Source: an uncultured Clostridia bacterium (GTDB lineage Bacteria > Bacillota > Clostridia > Oscillospirales > Acutalibacteraceae). From it: a DNA stretch of 7,705 nucleotides. This document shows, piece after piece, positions 1 to 7,330 of the stretch (the stretch's first letter is position 1; the number at the start of each line of letters is the position of its first letter). Made by a program: the position numbers and the translations under genes. The stretch is from assembly GCA_947165115.1 (NCBI GenBank), contig CAMUZD010000066.1:1-7705 (forward strand), given 5' to 3'. Below the pieces are notes generated by a model. That model saw only the letters and a list, made by a program, of their open reading frames with translations, was not told the DNA's origin and searched no databases.

Positions 1-534
1 CAAGCCGGCGATGTTTCGGCATATATACCGACAAACGTAATTTCAATCACAGACGGTCAGATTTTTCTTGAGAGCAGCCTGTTTTTCAGCGGTCAGAGAC
101 CTGCGGTCAATGTAGGTATATCCGTCTCGCGTATAGGCGGAGACGCTCAGGCAAAAGCAATGAAAAAAGCCGCGGGAACGCTCAGACTCGATCTTGCTCA
201 ACACAGGGAGATGGCGGCGTTCACGCAGTTTGCAGGCGACCTTGACGAGGCTTCAAAAGCGAAGCTTGATTACGGTAAGGGACTTATGCATATACTCAGG
301 CAGAAGCAGTTTAATCCCATACCCAGACACAGGCAGGTTATTATCCTTATTACCGCGCTTGCGGGAAGGCTGCAGAATATTGCAGAAAAGGATATTGACG
401 CCTATCTCGAAGCGGTATGCACCGCCGTGGAAGAAGAATCGGAGAGCCTCTGCACAAGCATAGATGAGGTAGGAGCTTATTCGCCCGAAATAAAAGAAGA
501 AATACTGAAAATCGCTGATAAAACGGAGATCTGA
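1..534 (+). CDS. atpA: F-type ATP synthase subunit alpha, C-terminal part (5' end outside window)
   Basis: This is the non-catalytic nucleotide-binding subunit of the F1 head, which alternates with beta in the alpha3beta3 ring on the cytoplasmic face of the membrane. Only the last 177 residues are present. The frame is open from base 1, so roughly the first two thirds of a usual ~500-residue subunit lie upstream. Visible family blocks are GDVSAYIPTNVISITDGQ (fragment residues 3-20) and RPAVNVGISVSRIGGDAQ (33-50). Arg44 of the fragment, in SVSRIGG, is the alpha arginine finger that reaches into the catalytic site of beta. The C-terminal helical domain follows, including RQKQFNPIPRHRQV. The gene ends with TGA 2 nt before atpG, and the next gene's ribosome binding site lies inside its last codons, so the two should be translationally coupled. 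Identification is secure; full length and start cannot be judged. Confidence 0.97.
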   Translation, partial: QAGDVSAYIPTNVISITDGQIFLESSLFFSGQRPAVNVGISVSRIGGDAQAKAMKKAAGTLRLDLAQHREMAAFTQFAGDLDEASKAKLDYGKGLMHILRQKQFNPIPRHRQVIILITALAGRLQNIAEKDIDAYLEAVCTAVEEESESLCTSIDEVGAYSPEIKEEILKIADKTEI

Positions 535-536
535 GA

Positions 537-1378
537 ATGCCCGGCGTAAAAGAAATCAAAAACAGAATAAAAAGCGTCGCAGATACACAGAAAATCACGA
601 ACGCTATGTATCTCGTCGCGAGCGCCAAGCTCACATCGGCAAAGGCTGATTTTGCTTCTTTTTCGCCGTATTCAGCTGAGGTCTTCCGTCTGATACATGA
701 GGCGCTTACGGGAATTGACCCGCAGGATTGCCCGTATCTGCAGAATAACAAGCAGGCTCCCGCCGCATTTCTGATAATCGGCTCCGATAAAGGGCTTGCA
801 GGCGATTATAACAAGCAGATAATCAGGACAGCAATCAATGTTTATAATGACAATCCAGAATCGGAATTATTTGTGACGGGCGAAAGAATCAAAACAGGTC
901 TCAGAAACGCCGGAATCGGATTCAGAACCGATTTTGATTTTTCGCTGAAAAAGCCCGATGACGAAAGCGCCGATTATCTAAAAGATTATTTTGACAGACT
1001 GTTTTCCGATAATAAGATTTCATCACTTACAGCAATTTATTCCGATTTCGGCGGCGGATTCACACATAAAGTAACGCACAAGGATATACTGCCGATTATT
1101 CCGTTTAAAGGCAACAGCGAATACGGCGCAGAATGCGAATTCCTTCCCGATAAAGAGACTATTGCAGAAACGCTTATACCCATTTATCTGAAGACAATAT
1201 TCAGAGGAATAATTCTGCACGCCTTCTGCAGTGAACAGAACGCGCGTATGCTCGCGATGAAAAACGCAAATGACAACGCGAAGGATTTGCTAAATTCGCT
1301 TACGCTCGAATACAATCACACAAGGCAGAATGCCATCACCCGCGAAATTACTGAAATTTCAGGTGAAAGGAAGCAATC

Positions 1379-1382
<4 letters not shown>
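537..1382 (+). CDS. atpG: F-type ATP synthase subunit gamma
   Basis: This is the central rotor shaft of F1, a coiled coil whose rotation inside alpha3beta3 couples ion flow through Fo to ATP synthesis. At 281 residues it has normal bacterial length. The N-terminal helix MPGVKEIKNRIKSVADTQKI continues into TNAMYLVASAKL, the family signature usually seen as KITKAMKMVAAAKL. The central Rossmann-like domain has GSDKGLAGDYN (residues 82-92). The C-terminal helix carries SEQNARMLAMKNANDNA (232-248) and RQNAITREITEI (263-274). The tail after that (SGERKQS) departs from the common form, in the region that overlaps atpD. The ATG at 537 is supported by GGAG at 525-528, 8 nt upstream. The stop overlaps the atpD start as ATGA. 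Sequence between the conserved ends is fairly divergent, which is normal for gamma. Confidence 0.97.
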
Positions 1383-2775
<1,393 letters not shown>

Positions 2776-2779
<4 letters not shown>

Positions 2780-3018
2780 ACGGATTCATGCTGAAGATAA
2801 TTTCACCCGATGAAACGTTATTTGACGGTGTTTGCGATTCGCTGGTTTTCACCGCTTCGGAAGGGAAATACGGAATCATGCGCGGGCACTCCCCCGTCAC
2901 CGCATCCGTCAGCGCAGGCAAAATAAAAATCCTCTCGGGCGGAGAGGAAAGAATAATAGAGACCGGCAGCGGAATACTGCATTTCGAAAACAATAACGCA
3001 ATAATAGTTACAGAATAA
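2776..3018 (+). CDS. atpC: F-type ATP synthase subunit epsilon, short form without the C-terminal helical domain
   Basis: This subunit sits at the foot of gamma and links it to the c-ring. In longer homologues its C-terminal two-helix domain inserts into F1 and inhibits ATP hydrolysis. The protein has 80 residues against about 130-140 in E. coli or Bacillus. It matches only the N-terminal beta-sandwich: SPDETLFDGVCDSLVFTASEG (residues 10-30), GIMRGHSPV (33-41, usual form GILPGHAPL), and the strand pair GSGILHFENNNAIIVTE (64-80). The stop comes where the helical hairpin would begin. The terminator begins at the stop codon itself, so no decayed coding sequence remains downstream. The start at 2776 is the ATGA overlap with atpD, with GGGTGA at 2764-2769. 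Met5 is a weaker alternative. The identification is firm. Loss of the inhibitory domain is seen in the sequence; its effect on regulation is inference. Confidence 0.95.
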
Positions 3019-3046
3019 AAAAAGACCTGCCTCGCAGGTCTTTTTT
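3018..3046. terminator. Bidirectional intrinsic terminator between atpC and argS
   Basis: A GACCTGC/GCAGGTC stem (3024-3030 with 3034-3040) closes a 3-nt CTC loop. It is flanked by an A tract at 3017-3023 and a T tract at 3041-3046, which extend the pairing to 13 bp. Read on either strand it gives a GC-rich hairpin followed by a U-run. It therefore ends both the plus-strand atp transcript and the minus-strand ddl-ywiB-argS transcript. It fills the 29 bp between the two convergent stop codons almost exactly. Confidence 0.95.
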
Positions 3047-3047
3047 G

Positions 3048-4790
3048 TTACATCTTTTCGGGAACCGTGATTTTGAACATATTCAGAATGTTTGCAAGAA
3101 CGGTCTTTACGCAGAGGCAGAGTGAAAGCCTTGCGTTTCTGAGTGATTCATCATCGCAGTTGACGCGGCAGGCGTTATAGAATTTGTGGAAGAGCGTTGC
3201 GAGCTCAACAGCATATTTCGTGATTCTCGCGGGATCGTAGTTTCTGGCGGAAATCACAACCTGGTCTGTAAACGAAGCAAGATGTCTGATAAGATCCTTT
3301 TCTTCTTCCTCTTTAAGTAGCATCAGCTCGGGAAGGGTGCAGTTCCTGTATGCCTTCCCCTCCTCCTCGAGTTTCCTGAAGATGGAGCAGATTCTCGCGT
3401 GGGCATACTGACAGTAATAGACCGGATTCGCACTGTTTTGCGAAATTGCAAGATCAAGATCGAAATCTATCGGCGAGCCGGGTTCTCTCATATTGAAAAA
3501 GAATCTGACTGCATCAATCGGGATTTCTTCGAGCAGATCGGTGAGAGTTATCGCTTTACCGGTTCTCTTGCTCATCCTAACTGGCTGACCGTCTTTTTTG
3601 AGATTGACTAGCTGCATGAGAACAATATCAAGATTGTCGCCGTCAAGGCCGACTGCATCGAGCGCGCCTTTCATTCTGGCAACATGGCCGTGATGATCCG
3701 CGCCCCAGACATCTATAGCTCTGTCAAAGCCTCTCGCAAATTTGTTGCGGTGATAGGCAATATCGGCGGCAAAATAGGTCGGGTTGCCGTTTTGCCTGAT
3801 GAGAACCTCATCTTTAAGTTCAAGGCGCTCAATCTCTTCATTGCTCTTGCCCTCGGCCCTGAGTCTTTCGCCGAGAATTTCTTTGTTTTTATACCACAAA
3901 GCGCCGTCTTTCTCGTATGTCAGCCCTTTGTCTTTAAGTATCTGCACTGTCTTGGCAAGCTCTCCGTCATTATGAAGCGTGCTCTCAAGGAACCATGTAT
4001 TGTAAACAATGCGGTATTTTTCCATATTGGCTTTCATAAGCTCAATATTCTTCGGGAGGGCGAAATCAACAAGAGCCTGTCTGCGTTCCTCTTCGCTCTT
4101 CTGAATATAGCTGTCGCCGTGAATTGCGGCAAATTCTTTCGCTCTCTCGATTATATCCTCGCCGTGGTAGCTGTCCTCGGGCAGCTCGGGGGCATTTTCG
4201 CCGAGGAAAAGCTGCTGATATCTGATATCGAGCGAGAGTCCGAATTTCGCAATCTGATTGCCCGCGTCATTGACATAGAATTCTCTCTCAACCTCATAGC
4301 CGGCAAAACCGAGCACGGCGGCGAGGCAGTCTCCGAGTGCACCTCCCCTGGCGTTGCCCATATGCATCGGGCCCGTGGGGTTTGCGGAAACGAATTCGAC
4401 ATTTATCTTTTTGCCTTTGCCGTAATCGGAGCGGCCGTAGTCATCGCCTTTTTCAAGAATATCTTCAACTATACAGGCGTTGAAACTCTCGCTGAGATAG
4501 AAATTCATGAAGCCGGGACCTGCGATTTCGCATCTGTCGGCAAATGTATCGGCAAGCACGAGCCCCTCGCTGAGAATACGCGCGATATCTCTCGGAGCCT
4601 TGTGAAGATCTTTGGCCCAGACCATGGCGGCATTTGATGAATAATCGCCGTTTGCCTTATTTGCGGGCACTTCTATCACAAAATCCGCGAGCGGACATTC
4701 GGGAAATTCGCCATCGGCAACTGCTCTGCCCGCGGCATCCATTATTGCTCTTCTTATTTCCGTAACAGCCTGTTTTACCAATACTGACAT
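3048..4790 (-). CDS. argS: Arginyl-tRNA synthetase (class I)
   Basis: This cytoplasmic enzyme charges tRNA-Arg with arginine using ATP. It has 580 residues, a normal length. The N-terminal additional domain (about 1-100) is followed by the Rossmann catalytic core, with FVSANPTGPMHMGNARGGALGD (residues 133-154). The HIGH motif reads HMGN (143-146) rather than the textbook HxGH. The KMSKS equivalent is VRMSKRTGK (404-412), as in other ArgRS enzymes of the MSKRTGK type. ADIAYHRNK (342-350) and VWGADHHGHVARMKGA (361-376) are also typical. The DALR anticodon-binding domain occupies roughly the last 125 residues, beginning near VYYCQYAHARICSI (457-470). A charged segment at about 303-325 looks longer than in the Bacillus or E. 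coli enzymes. The ATG lies 1 nt after the ywiB stop. AGGAAG sits 6 nt upstream, inside the end of ywiB, so translation is probably coupled. No T-box leader is possible here because the gene is internal to the operon. Confidence 0.98.
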   Translation of the reverse strand: MSVLVKQAVTEIRRAIMDAAGRAVADGEFPECPLADFVIEVPANKANGDYSSNAAMVWAKDLHKAPRDIARILSEGLVLADTFADRCEIAGPGFMNFYLSESFNACIVEDILEKGDDYGRSDYGKGKKINVEFVSANPTGPMHMGNARGGALGDCLAAVLGFAGYEVEREFYVNDAGNQIAKFGLSLDIRYQQLFLGENAPELPEDSYHGEDIIERAKEFAAIHGDSYIQKSEEERRQALVDFALPKNIELMKANMEKYRIVYNTWFLESTLHNDGELAKTVQILKDKGLTYEKDGALWYKNKEILGERLRAEGKSNEEIERLELKDEVLIRQNGNPTYFAADIAYHRNKFARGFDRAIDVWGADHHGHVARMKGALDAVGLDGDNLDIVLMQLVNLKKDGQPVRMSKRTGKAITLTDLLEEIPIDAVRFFFNMREPGSPIDFDLDLAISQNSANPVYYCQYAHARICSIFRKLEEEGKAYRNCTLPELMLLKEEEEKDLIRHLASFTDQVVISARNYDPARITKYAVELATLFHKFYNACRVNCDDESLRNARLSLCLCVKTVLANILNMFKITVPEKM

Positions 4791-4791
4791 A

Positions 4792-5217
4792 CTATTCTTC
4801 CTTTACTTCAACCGTAATTTTTATCTCGTTCTCGCTTACAAGGTCGCCGTTGCTGTCTATGGTATAGGCGATATTTATAACGCCGCCGTTTTCATCAAAT
4901 GAGATGAACATCGCATTTGTATATATACCTATCATAATCTCGCCGAAGGGCGTATCATAGCAGCTTATATGGCGCTTGTGGTTTTCAAATATCATACCTG
5001 TCCTGAATCTGCCGTTTCGCATCATCGTGACACGGTCTTTTTTTATCATTATGCAGGTCTGACAGTCATTGAGCTCGGCAACCGATTCATAGTAATTGAC
5101 AACTATAGAATCGCCGTCAACCCCGACCTCGCAGGCGGTGGTGATTTCGCCGAAATCGTCATTGTCGTCGCGGCCCTGAAAATGGCGGTCTCTGATTGTA
5201 ATAAAACCTTTTTTCAT
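4792..5217 (-). CDS. ywiB: DUF1934 (YwiB-like) beta-barrel protein
   Basis: This small 141-residue cytoplasmic protein has no signal peptide or membrane segment. The most diagnostic part is residues 63-103: strands with VTMMRNGRFRTGMIFE, then SCYDTPFGEIMIGIYTNAM. This fits the DUF1934 pattern of an R-x-G turn, an M/L-x-F strand, and Y-x-T-x-x-G before a final strand set. The family is predicted to form a calycin-like beta-barrel, and its biochemical role is not established. In Bacillus subtilis ywiB also lies directly before argS, so the neighbourhood supports the assignment. The start codon abuts the ddl stop (TGAATG). GGAG lies 6 nt upstream, within the end of ddl. The assignment rests on motif memory and gene context, not on an alignment. 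Confidence 0.82.
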   Translation of the reverse strand: MKKGFITIRDRHFQGRDDNDDFGEITTACEVGVDGDSIVVNYYESVAELNDCQTCIMIKKDRVTMMRNGRFRTGMIFENHKRHISCYDTPFGEIMIGIYTNAMFISFDENGGVINIAYTIDSNGDLVSENEIKITVEVKEE

Positions 5218-6276
5218 TCAGTTCTCCAGCGCGTAGCGGATAAGCCTGTCGATAAGCTCGGGGTATTCGATACCGCTCGCGGCAAAAAGCTTGGGATACA
5301 TGCTGATTGAGGTGAAACCGGGGATGGTGTTAAGCTCGTTGAGCATAACCTCTCCGTCGGATTCCCTGACAAAGAAGTCTACTCTGGTGAGTCCGCTGCA
5401 TCCGAGAAGCTTATAAATCCTGACTGCCTTCTGTCTGATTTCCTCGATTTTATCATCAGAAAGCCTTGCGGGGATATAGAGGCCAGTGGCGTTGGCAATA
5501 TATTTTGCGTCATAGTCATAAAAATCGTTGCAGGGAACGATTTCACCTACCGTAGAGGCGATAGGTTCATCATTTCCGAGCACGGCGCATTCAACCTCGG
5601 CACCGGTTATATTCTCTTCAAGAACAATCTTTTTATCGAATTCAAACGCATAGTCGCAGGCGTCAATGAGGGATTCAATATCGGATGCCTTACGGATACC
5701 GACGGAAGACCCTGCGTTGGCGGGTTTTACAAAAATCGGGAAACCGAGATAATCGGCAGCCGTGCGTGCGAATTTCTCTTTTTCACCGGTAAAATCGAAT
5801 TTATTGACCGCAACCCACTTGGCCTGTGAGACTTTATGATAATCGAGCAGAGCGTTGGTAAGGGATTTATCCATACAGACTGCGGAAGCAGCTGTTTTGC
5901 AGCCCACAAACGGAATGCCGGATATTTCGAGAAGACCCTGCATAGTGCCGTCCTCACCGTTTTTTCCGTGAAGCACGGGGAATACGACATCAACACGCTC
6001 TGTTTCGCCGCTCCCGATATGGATTATTCCGTGATGCTCTCTGTCGGGAGAAATGACGCATCTTTCAAGATATTCGGGGTTTTCGAGCCATTTGCCTTCG
6101 GGCAGATTATCAGGAGAGCCGGTATACAGATATGAGACGCCCTCTTTGGTTATTCCCATTGTCAGGACATCGTATTTATCTGCCGGAATATTATTGATAA
6201 CGGAACGGGCCGAAACAAGCGAAACATCGTGCTCGCTCGAGACGCCTCCGAAAACTATAAGCACTTTCATTTTCAT
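5218..6276 (-). CDS. ddl: D-alanine--D-alanine ligase
   Basis: This ATP-grasp enzyme joins two D-alanines for the peptidoglycan pentapeptide. I choose the ATG at 6276 (352 residues). GGGGTGG lies 5 nt before it, and the candidate promoter would put transcription initiation almost on the upstream in-frame ATG at 6297, which also lacks a ribosome binding site. An ATG at 6270 is also possible. Motifs are GGVSSEHDVS (10-19, Glu15), HGKNGEDGTMQG (103-114), FVKPANAGSSVG (182-193), the omega loop FYDYDAKY (252-259), VDFF (299-302, metal-binding Asp300) and NELNTIPGFTS (313-323, Glu314 and Asn316). The final Tyr of the omega loop (Tyr259) is the residue associated with D-Ala-D-Ala rather than D-Ala-D-Lac synthesis, so I infer an ordinary, glycopeptide-sensitive type of ligase. 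It is the first gene of the ddl-ywiB-argS operon. Confidence 0.97.
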   Translation of the reverse strand: MKMKVLIVFGGVSSEHDVSLVSARSVINNIPADKYDVLTMGITKEGVSYLYTGSPDNLPEGKWLENPEYLERCVISPDREHHGIIHIGSGETERVDVVFPVLHGKNGEDGTMQGLLEISGIPFVGCKTAASAVCMDKSLTNALLDYHKVSQAKWVAVNKFDFTGEKEKFARTAADYLGFPIFVKPANAGSSVGIRKASDIESLIDACDYAFEFDKKIVLEENITGAEVECAVLGNDEPIASTVGEIVPCNDFYDYDAKYIANATGLYIPARLSDDKIEEIRQKAVRIYKLLGCSGLTRVDFFVRESDGEVMLNELNTIPGFTSISMYPKLFAASGIEYPELIDRLIRYALEN

Positions 6277-6281
6277 TAAAA

Positions 6282-6288
6282 CCACCCC
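6282..6288 (-). promoter_or_regulatory. Ribosome binding site deciding the ddl start
   Basis: The minus strand reads GGGGTGG, 5 nt before the ATG at 6276. It lies downstream of the other in-frame ATG at 6297, so it can only serve the later start (or the ATG two codons further on). Confidence 0.7.
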
Positions 6289-6305
6289 GCGGCGCATATA
6301 AATTC

Positions 6306-6339
6306 ATTATATATTATCACATTATTTCAGCTTCGTCAA
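6306..6339 (-). promoter_or_regulatory. Candidate promoter of the ddl-ywiB-argS operon
   Basis: On the minus strand TTGACG (6339-6334) is a good -35 element. Three overlapping -10 candidates follow: TGTGATAAT (6321-6313, an extended -10, 15-nt spacer), TAATAT (6316-6311, 17-nt spacer) and a perfect TATAAT (6311-6306, 22-nt spacer). Initiation near 6300 would leave a leader of about 25-30 nt, too short for a riboswitch or T-box. Which -10 is used cannot be settled by eye. Confidence 0.55.
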
Positions 6340-6376
6340 CTGCACCTAAATAATTAAACATTTGCACTCACTTTTA

Positions 6377-6392
6377 TATAATATATATTATA
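6377..6392. repeat. 16-bp perfect AT-only palindrome
   Basis: TATAATATATATTATA is its own reverse complement, so each strand carries a perfect TATAAT (6377-6382 plus; 6392-6387 minus). On the plus strand TTAAAC at 6354-6359 lies 17 nt upstream as a weak -35, and TTGCAC at 6362-6367 could pair with TATTAT at 6386-6391 over an 18-nt spacer. It could be a secondary promoter, a protein-binding site or a readily melting element. Low-complexity chance is also possible. Confidence 0.5.
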
Positions 6393-6400
6393 AATTATAC

Positions 6401-6429
6401 TTGTATTATAGTAGTAGTTATGTTATAAT
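6401..6429 (+). promoter_or_regulatory. Extended -10 promoter for the 281-residue gene and gyrB
   Basis: TTGTAT (6401-6406, -35, three of six consensus bases) is separated by exactly 17 nt from a perfect TATAAT (6424-6429). TG at 6421-6422 precedes the -10 by one base, giving TGTTATAAT, an extended -10. Expected initiation at about 6436 leaves a leader of some 33 nt before the ATG at 6469. Confidence 0.75.
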
Positions 6430-6432
6430 ACA
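6402..6432. repeat. Inverted repeat over the promoter (candidate operator)
   Basis: TGTATTATA (6402-6410) and TATAATACA (6424-6432) are perfect 9-bp inverted copies separated by 13 nt, with arm centres 22 bp apart (about two helical turns). One arm overlaps the -35 and the other contains the -10, so a dimeric protein bound here would block polymerase. The AT-rich setting and the -10 consensus inside one arm raise the chance of coincidence. Confidence 0.4.
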
Positions 6433-6468
6433 TTGTGTATTTTCAGATTATACTAAAGGAGCAGAAAA

Positions 6469-7314
6469 ATGGCTGAAATCAGAGAAATACTTGAAGCAAT
6501 TTACAAGGGAATTCAACCCGCCGTTAAGGAATGCGGATTCACCCCCGTCTACGGTGAGGGAGCGGATAAAACAGCCGCGCCGATTACCGAATCCGCCGGC
6601 AGATATTTGATGGAATTCAAGGGCGAAAACAAAGCTTTCAGGATTGAACATTTCAACAACAGAATCTATCTCTACGGCGTAGCCAAGGAAGGCGAAATCA
6701 AGAGCGGCGACTTTGTTAAACTTGATGAATCCCTTCTTGAAGCTGAGACGGCGAATGATAAGGATATAAGATACGCGGTCAATAACTACACCGATACACT
6801 TGTCGAGACCTTCGGCACGAAGCTGGTAAAGCCCGTTAAATCAAAACTGCCGGCCCCGGTATCAAAAGCTCAGGCAAAGAGCGGAGCGGTCTCATACGAT
6901 CCGAATACGCTTGCAAACAGATTCACCGCCATTTATCCCGAGCAATACGGCCAGTTCCTTGCAGAGGACTTTTTCCTCAATCACGGCAACGCAAAGGTGC
7001 TTGAAATCATCCGCAGGAACAACGATACGGAGATGAAGCGTCTTTTCAAGCTCTTTAATGAAATATACAGCGACGGCACAAACGAGACACAGAGCCTGAT
7101 ATGTGTCACAATACTCGGCTCGCTCGATAACGATATGGAACTGCTTGCAAACTGCACCGAATATATGAGCAGCGAGCTTGCCCAGCCTGTAATTAACGTA
7201 AACAAGTATCTCGCTTCAAACGCGGGTAAAGGCGCGAGGATGAAGCTCGACAATCCTCCCCCGTATAAGCCCAAGAAAAAGAAAAAAAGCGTTATGTCCA
7301 AAATAGGAATGTGA
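6469..7314 (+). CDS. Unrecognised two-part protein with a lysine-rich tail, upstream of gyrB
   Basis: I do not recognise this 281-residue protein. It has no signal peptide or membrane segment, so it is probably cytoplasmic. It appears to have two parts. Residues 1-116 read as helix (EIREILEAIYKGIQPAVKEC), several strands (GRYLMEFKG; KAFRIEHFNNRIYLYGVA), then a helix (DKDIRYAVNNYTDTLVETFG). Residues 117-140 are a Pro/Lys/Ala-rich linker. Residues 141-250 are mainly helical and include FLAEDFFLNHGNAKVLEIIR and MKRLFKLFNEIY. The tail (252-281) is basic, with PKKKKKS at 268-274, which might contact nucleic acid or another acidic partner. The start is firm: AAAGGAG at 6455-6461 lies 7 nt upstream, behind a good promoter. 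gyrB follows after 16 nt with no terminator, so the two are probably co-transcribed. The N-terminal alpha-beta-alpha order loosely recalls small secretion-chaperone-like folds, but that is only an impression. Codon use resembles that of its neighbours. Confidence 0.9.
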   Translation: MAEIREILEAIYKGIQPAVKECGFTPVYGEGADKTAAPITESAGRYLMEFKGENKAFRIEHFNNRIYLYGVAKEGEIKSGDFVKLDESLLEAETANDKDIRYAVNNYTDTLVETFGTKLVKPVKSKLPAPVSKAQAKSGAVSYDPNTLANRFTAIYPEQYGQFLAEDFFLNHGNAKVLEIIRRNNDTEMKRLFKLFNEIYSDGTNETQSLICVTILGSLDNDMELLANCTEYMSSELAQPVINVNKYLASNAGKGARMKLDNPPPYKPKKKKKSVMSKIGM

Positions 7315-7316
7315 AT

Positions 7317-7323
7317 GAGAGGG
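7317..7323 (+). promoter_or_regulatory. Ribosome binding site supporting the TTG start of gyrB
   Basis: GAGAGGG lies 7 nt before the TTG at 7331, the first possible start after the in-frame stop at 7316-7318. A competing internal site, GGGAG at 7450-7454, lies 5 nt before the in-frame ATG at 7460. Confidence 0.5.
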
Positions 7324-7330
7324 TAAGATC

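Larger units (their letters stand above)
6277..6468. other. AT-rich divergent intergenic region
   Basis: This 192-bp region separates ddl (minus) from the unrecognised 281-residue gene (plus). It is far more AT-rich than the flanking genes. Its half nearer ddl carries the minus-strand promoter candidate. Its other half carries the plus-strand promoter, a 16-bp palindrome and an inverted repeat. I see no small ORF with a ribosome binding site in it and no stable GC-rich hairpin. Confidence 0.8.

Noticed and set aside
350..751. A 133-codon minus-strand frame across the atpA/atpG junction
   Set aside because: It spans two well-supported overlapping genes on the other strand, and its translation is a Ser/Arg/Leu-rich artefact.
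3684..4637. A 317-codon open frame on the plus strand, antisense to argS
   Set aside because: It lies wholly inside argS, whose protein matches ArgRS motifs throughout. The antisense translation shows no recognisable domain, and there is no ribosome binding site or gene context. It is a shadow of argS codon use.
5218..6276. A VanA/VanB-like D-Ala-D-Lac ligase (glycopeptide resistance)
   Set aside because: The omega loop FYDYDAKY keeps the tyrosine typical of D-Ala-D-Ala ligases, and no vanH or vanX partner is adjacent.
6277..6297. Longer ddl start at the ATG at 6297 adding MRRGVVL
   Set aside because: No ribosome binding site precedes it, and the candidate promoter would place initiation almost on it. 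The good GGGGTGG lies after it.
6277..6468. A riboswitch or T-box leader ahead of ddl-ywiB-argS or the plus-strand gene
   Set aside because: The inferred leaders are only about 25-35 nt, and no structured GC-containing hairpins or antiterminator pairs are visible.
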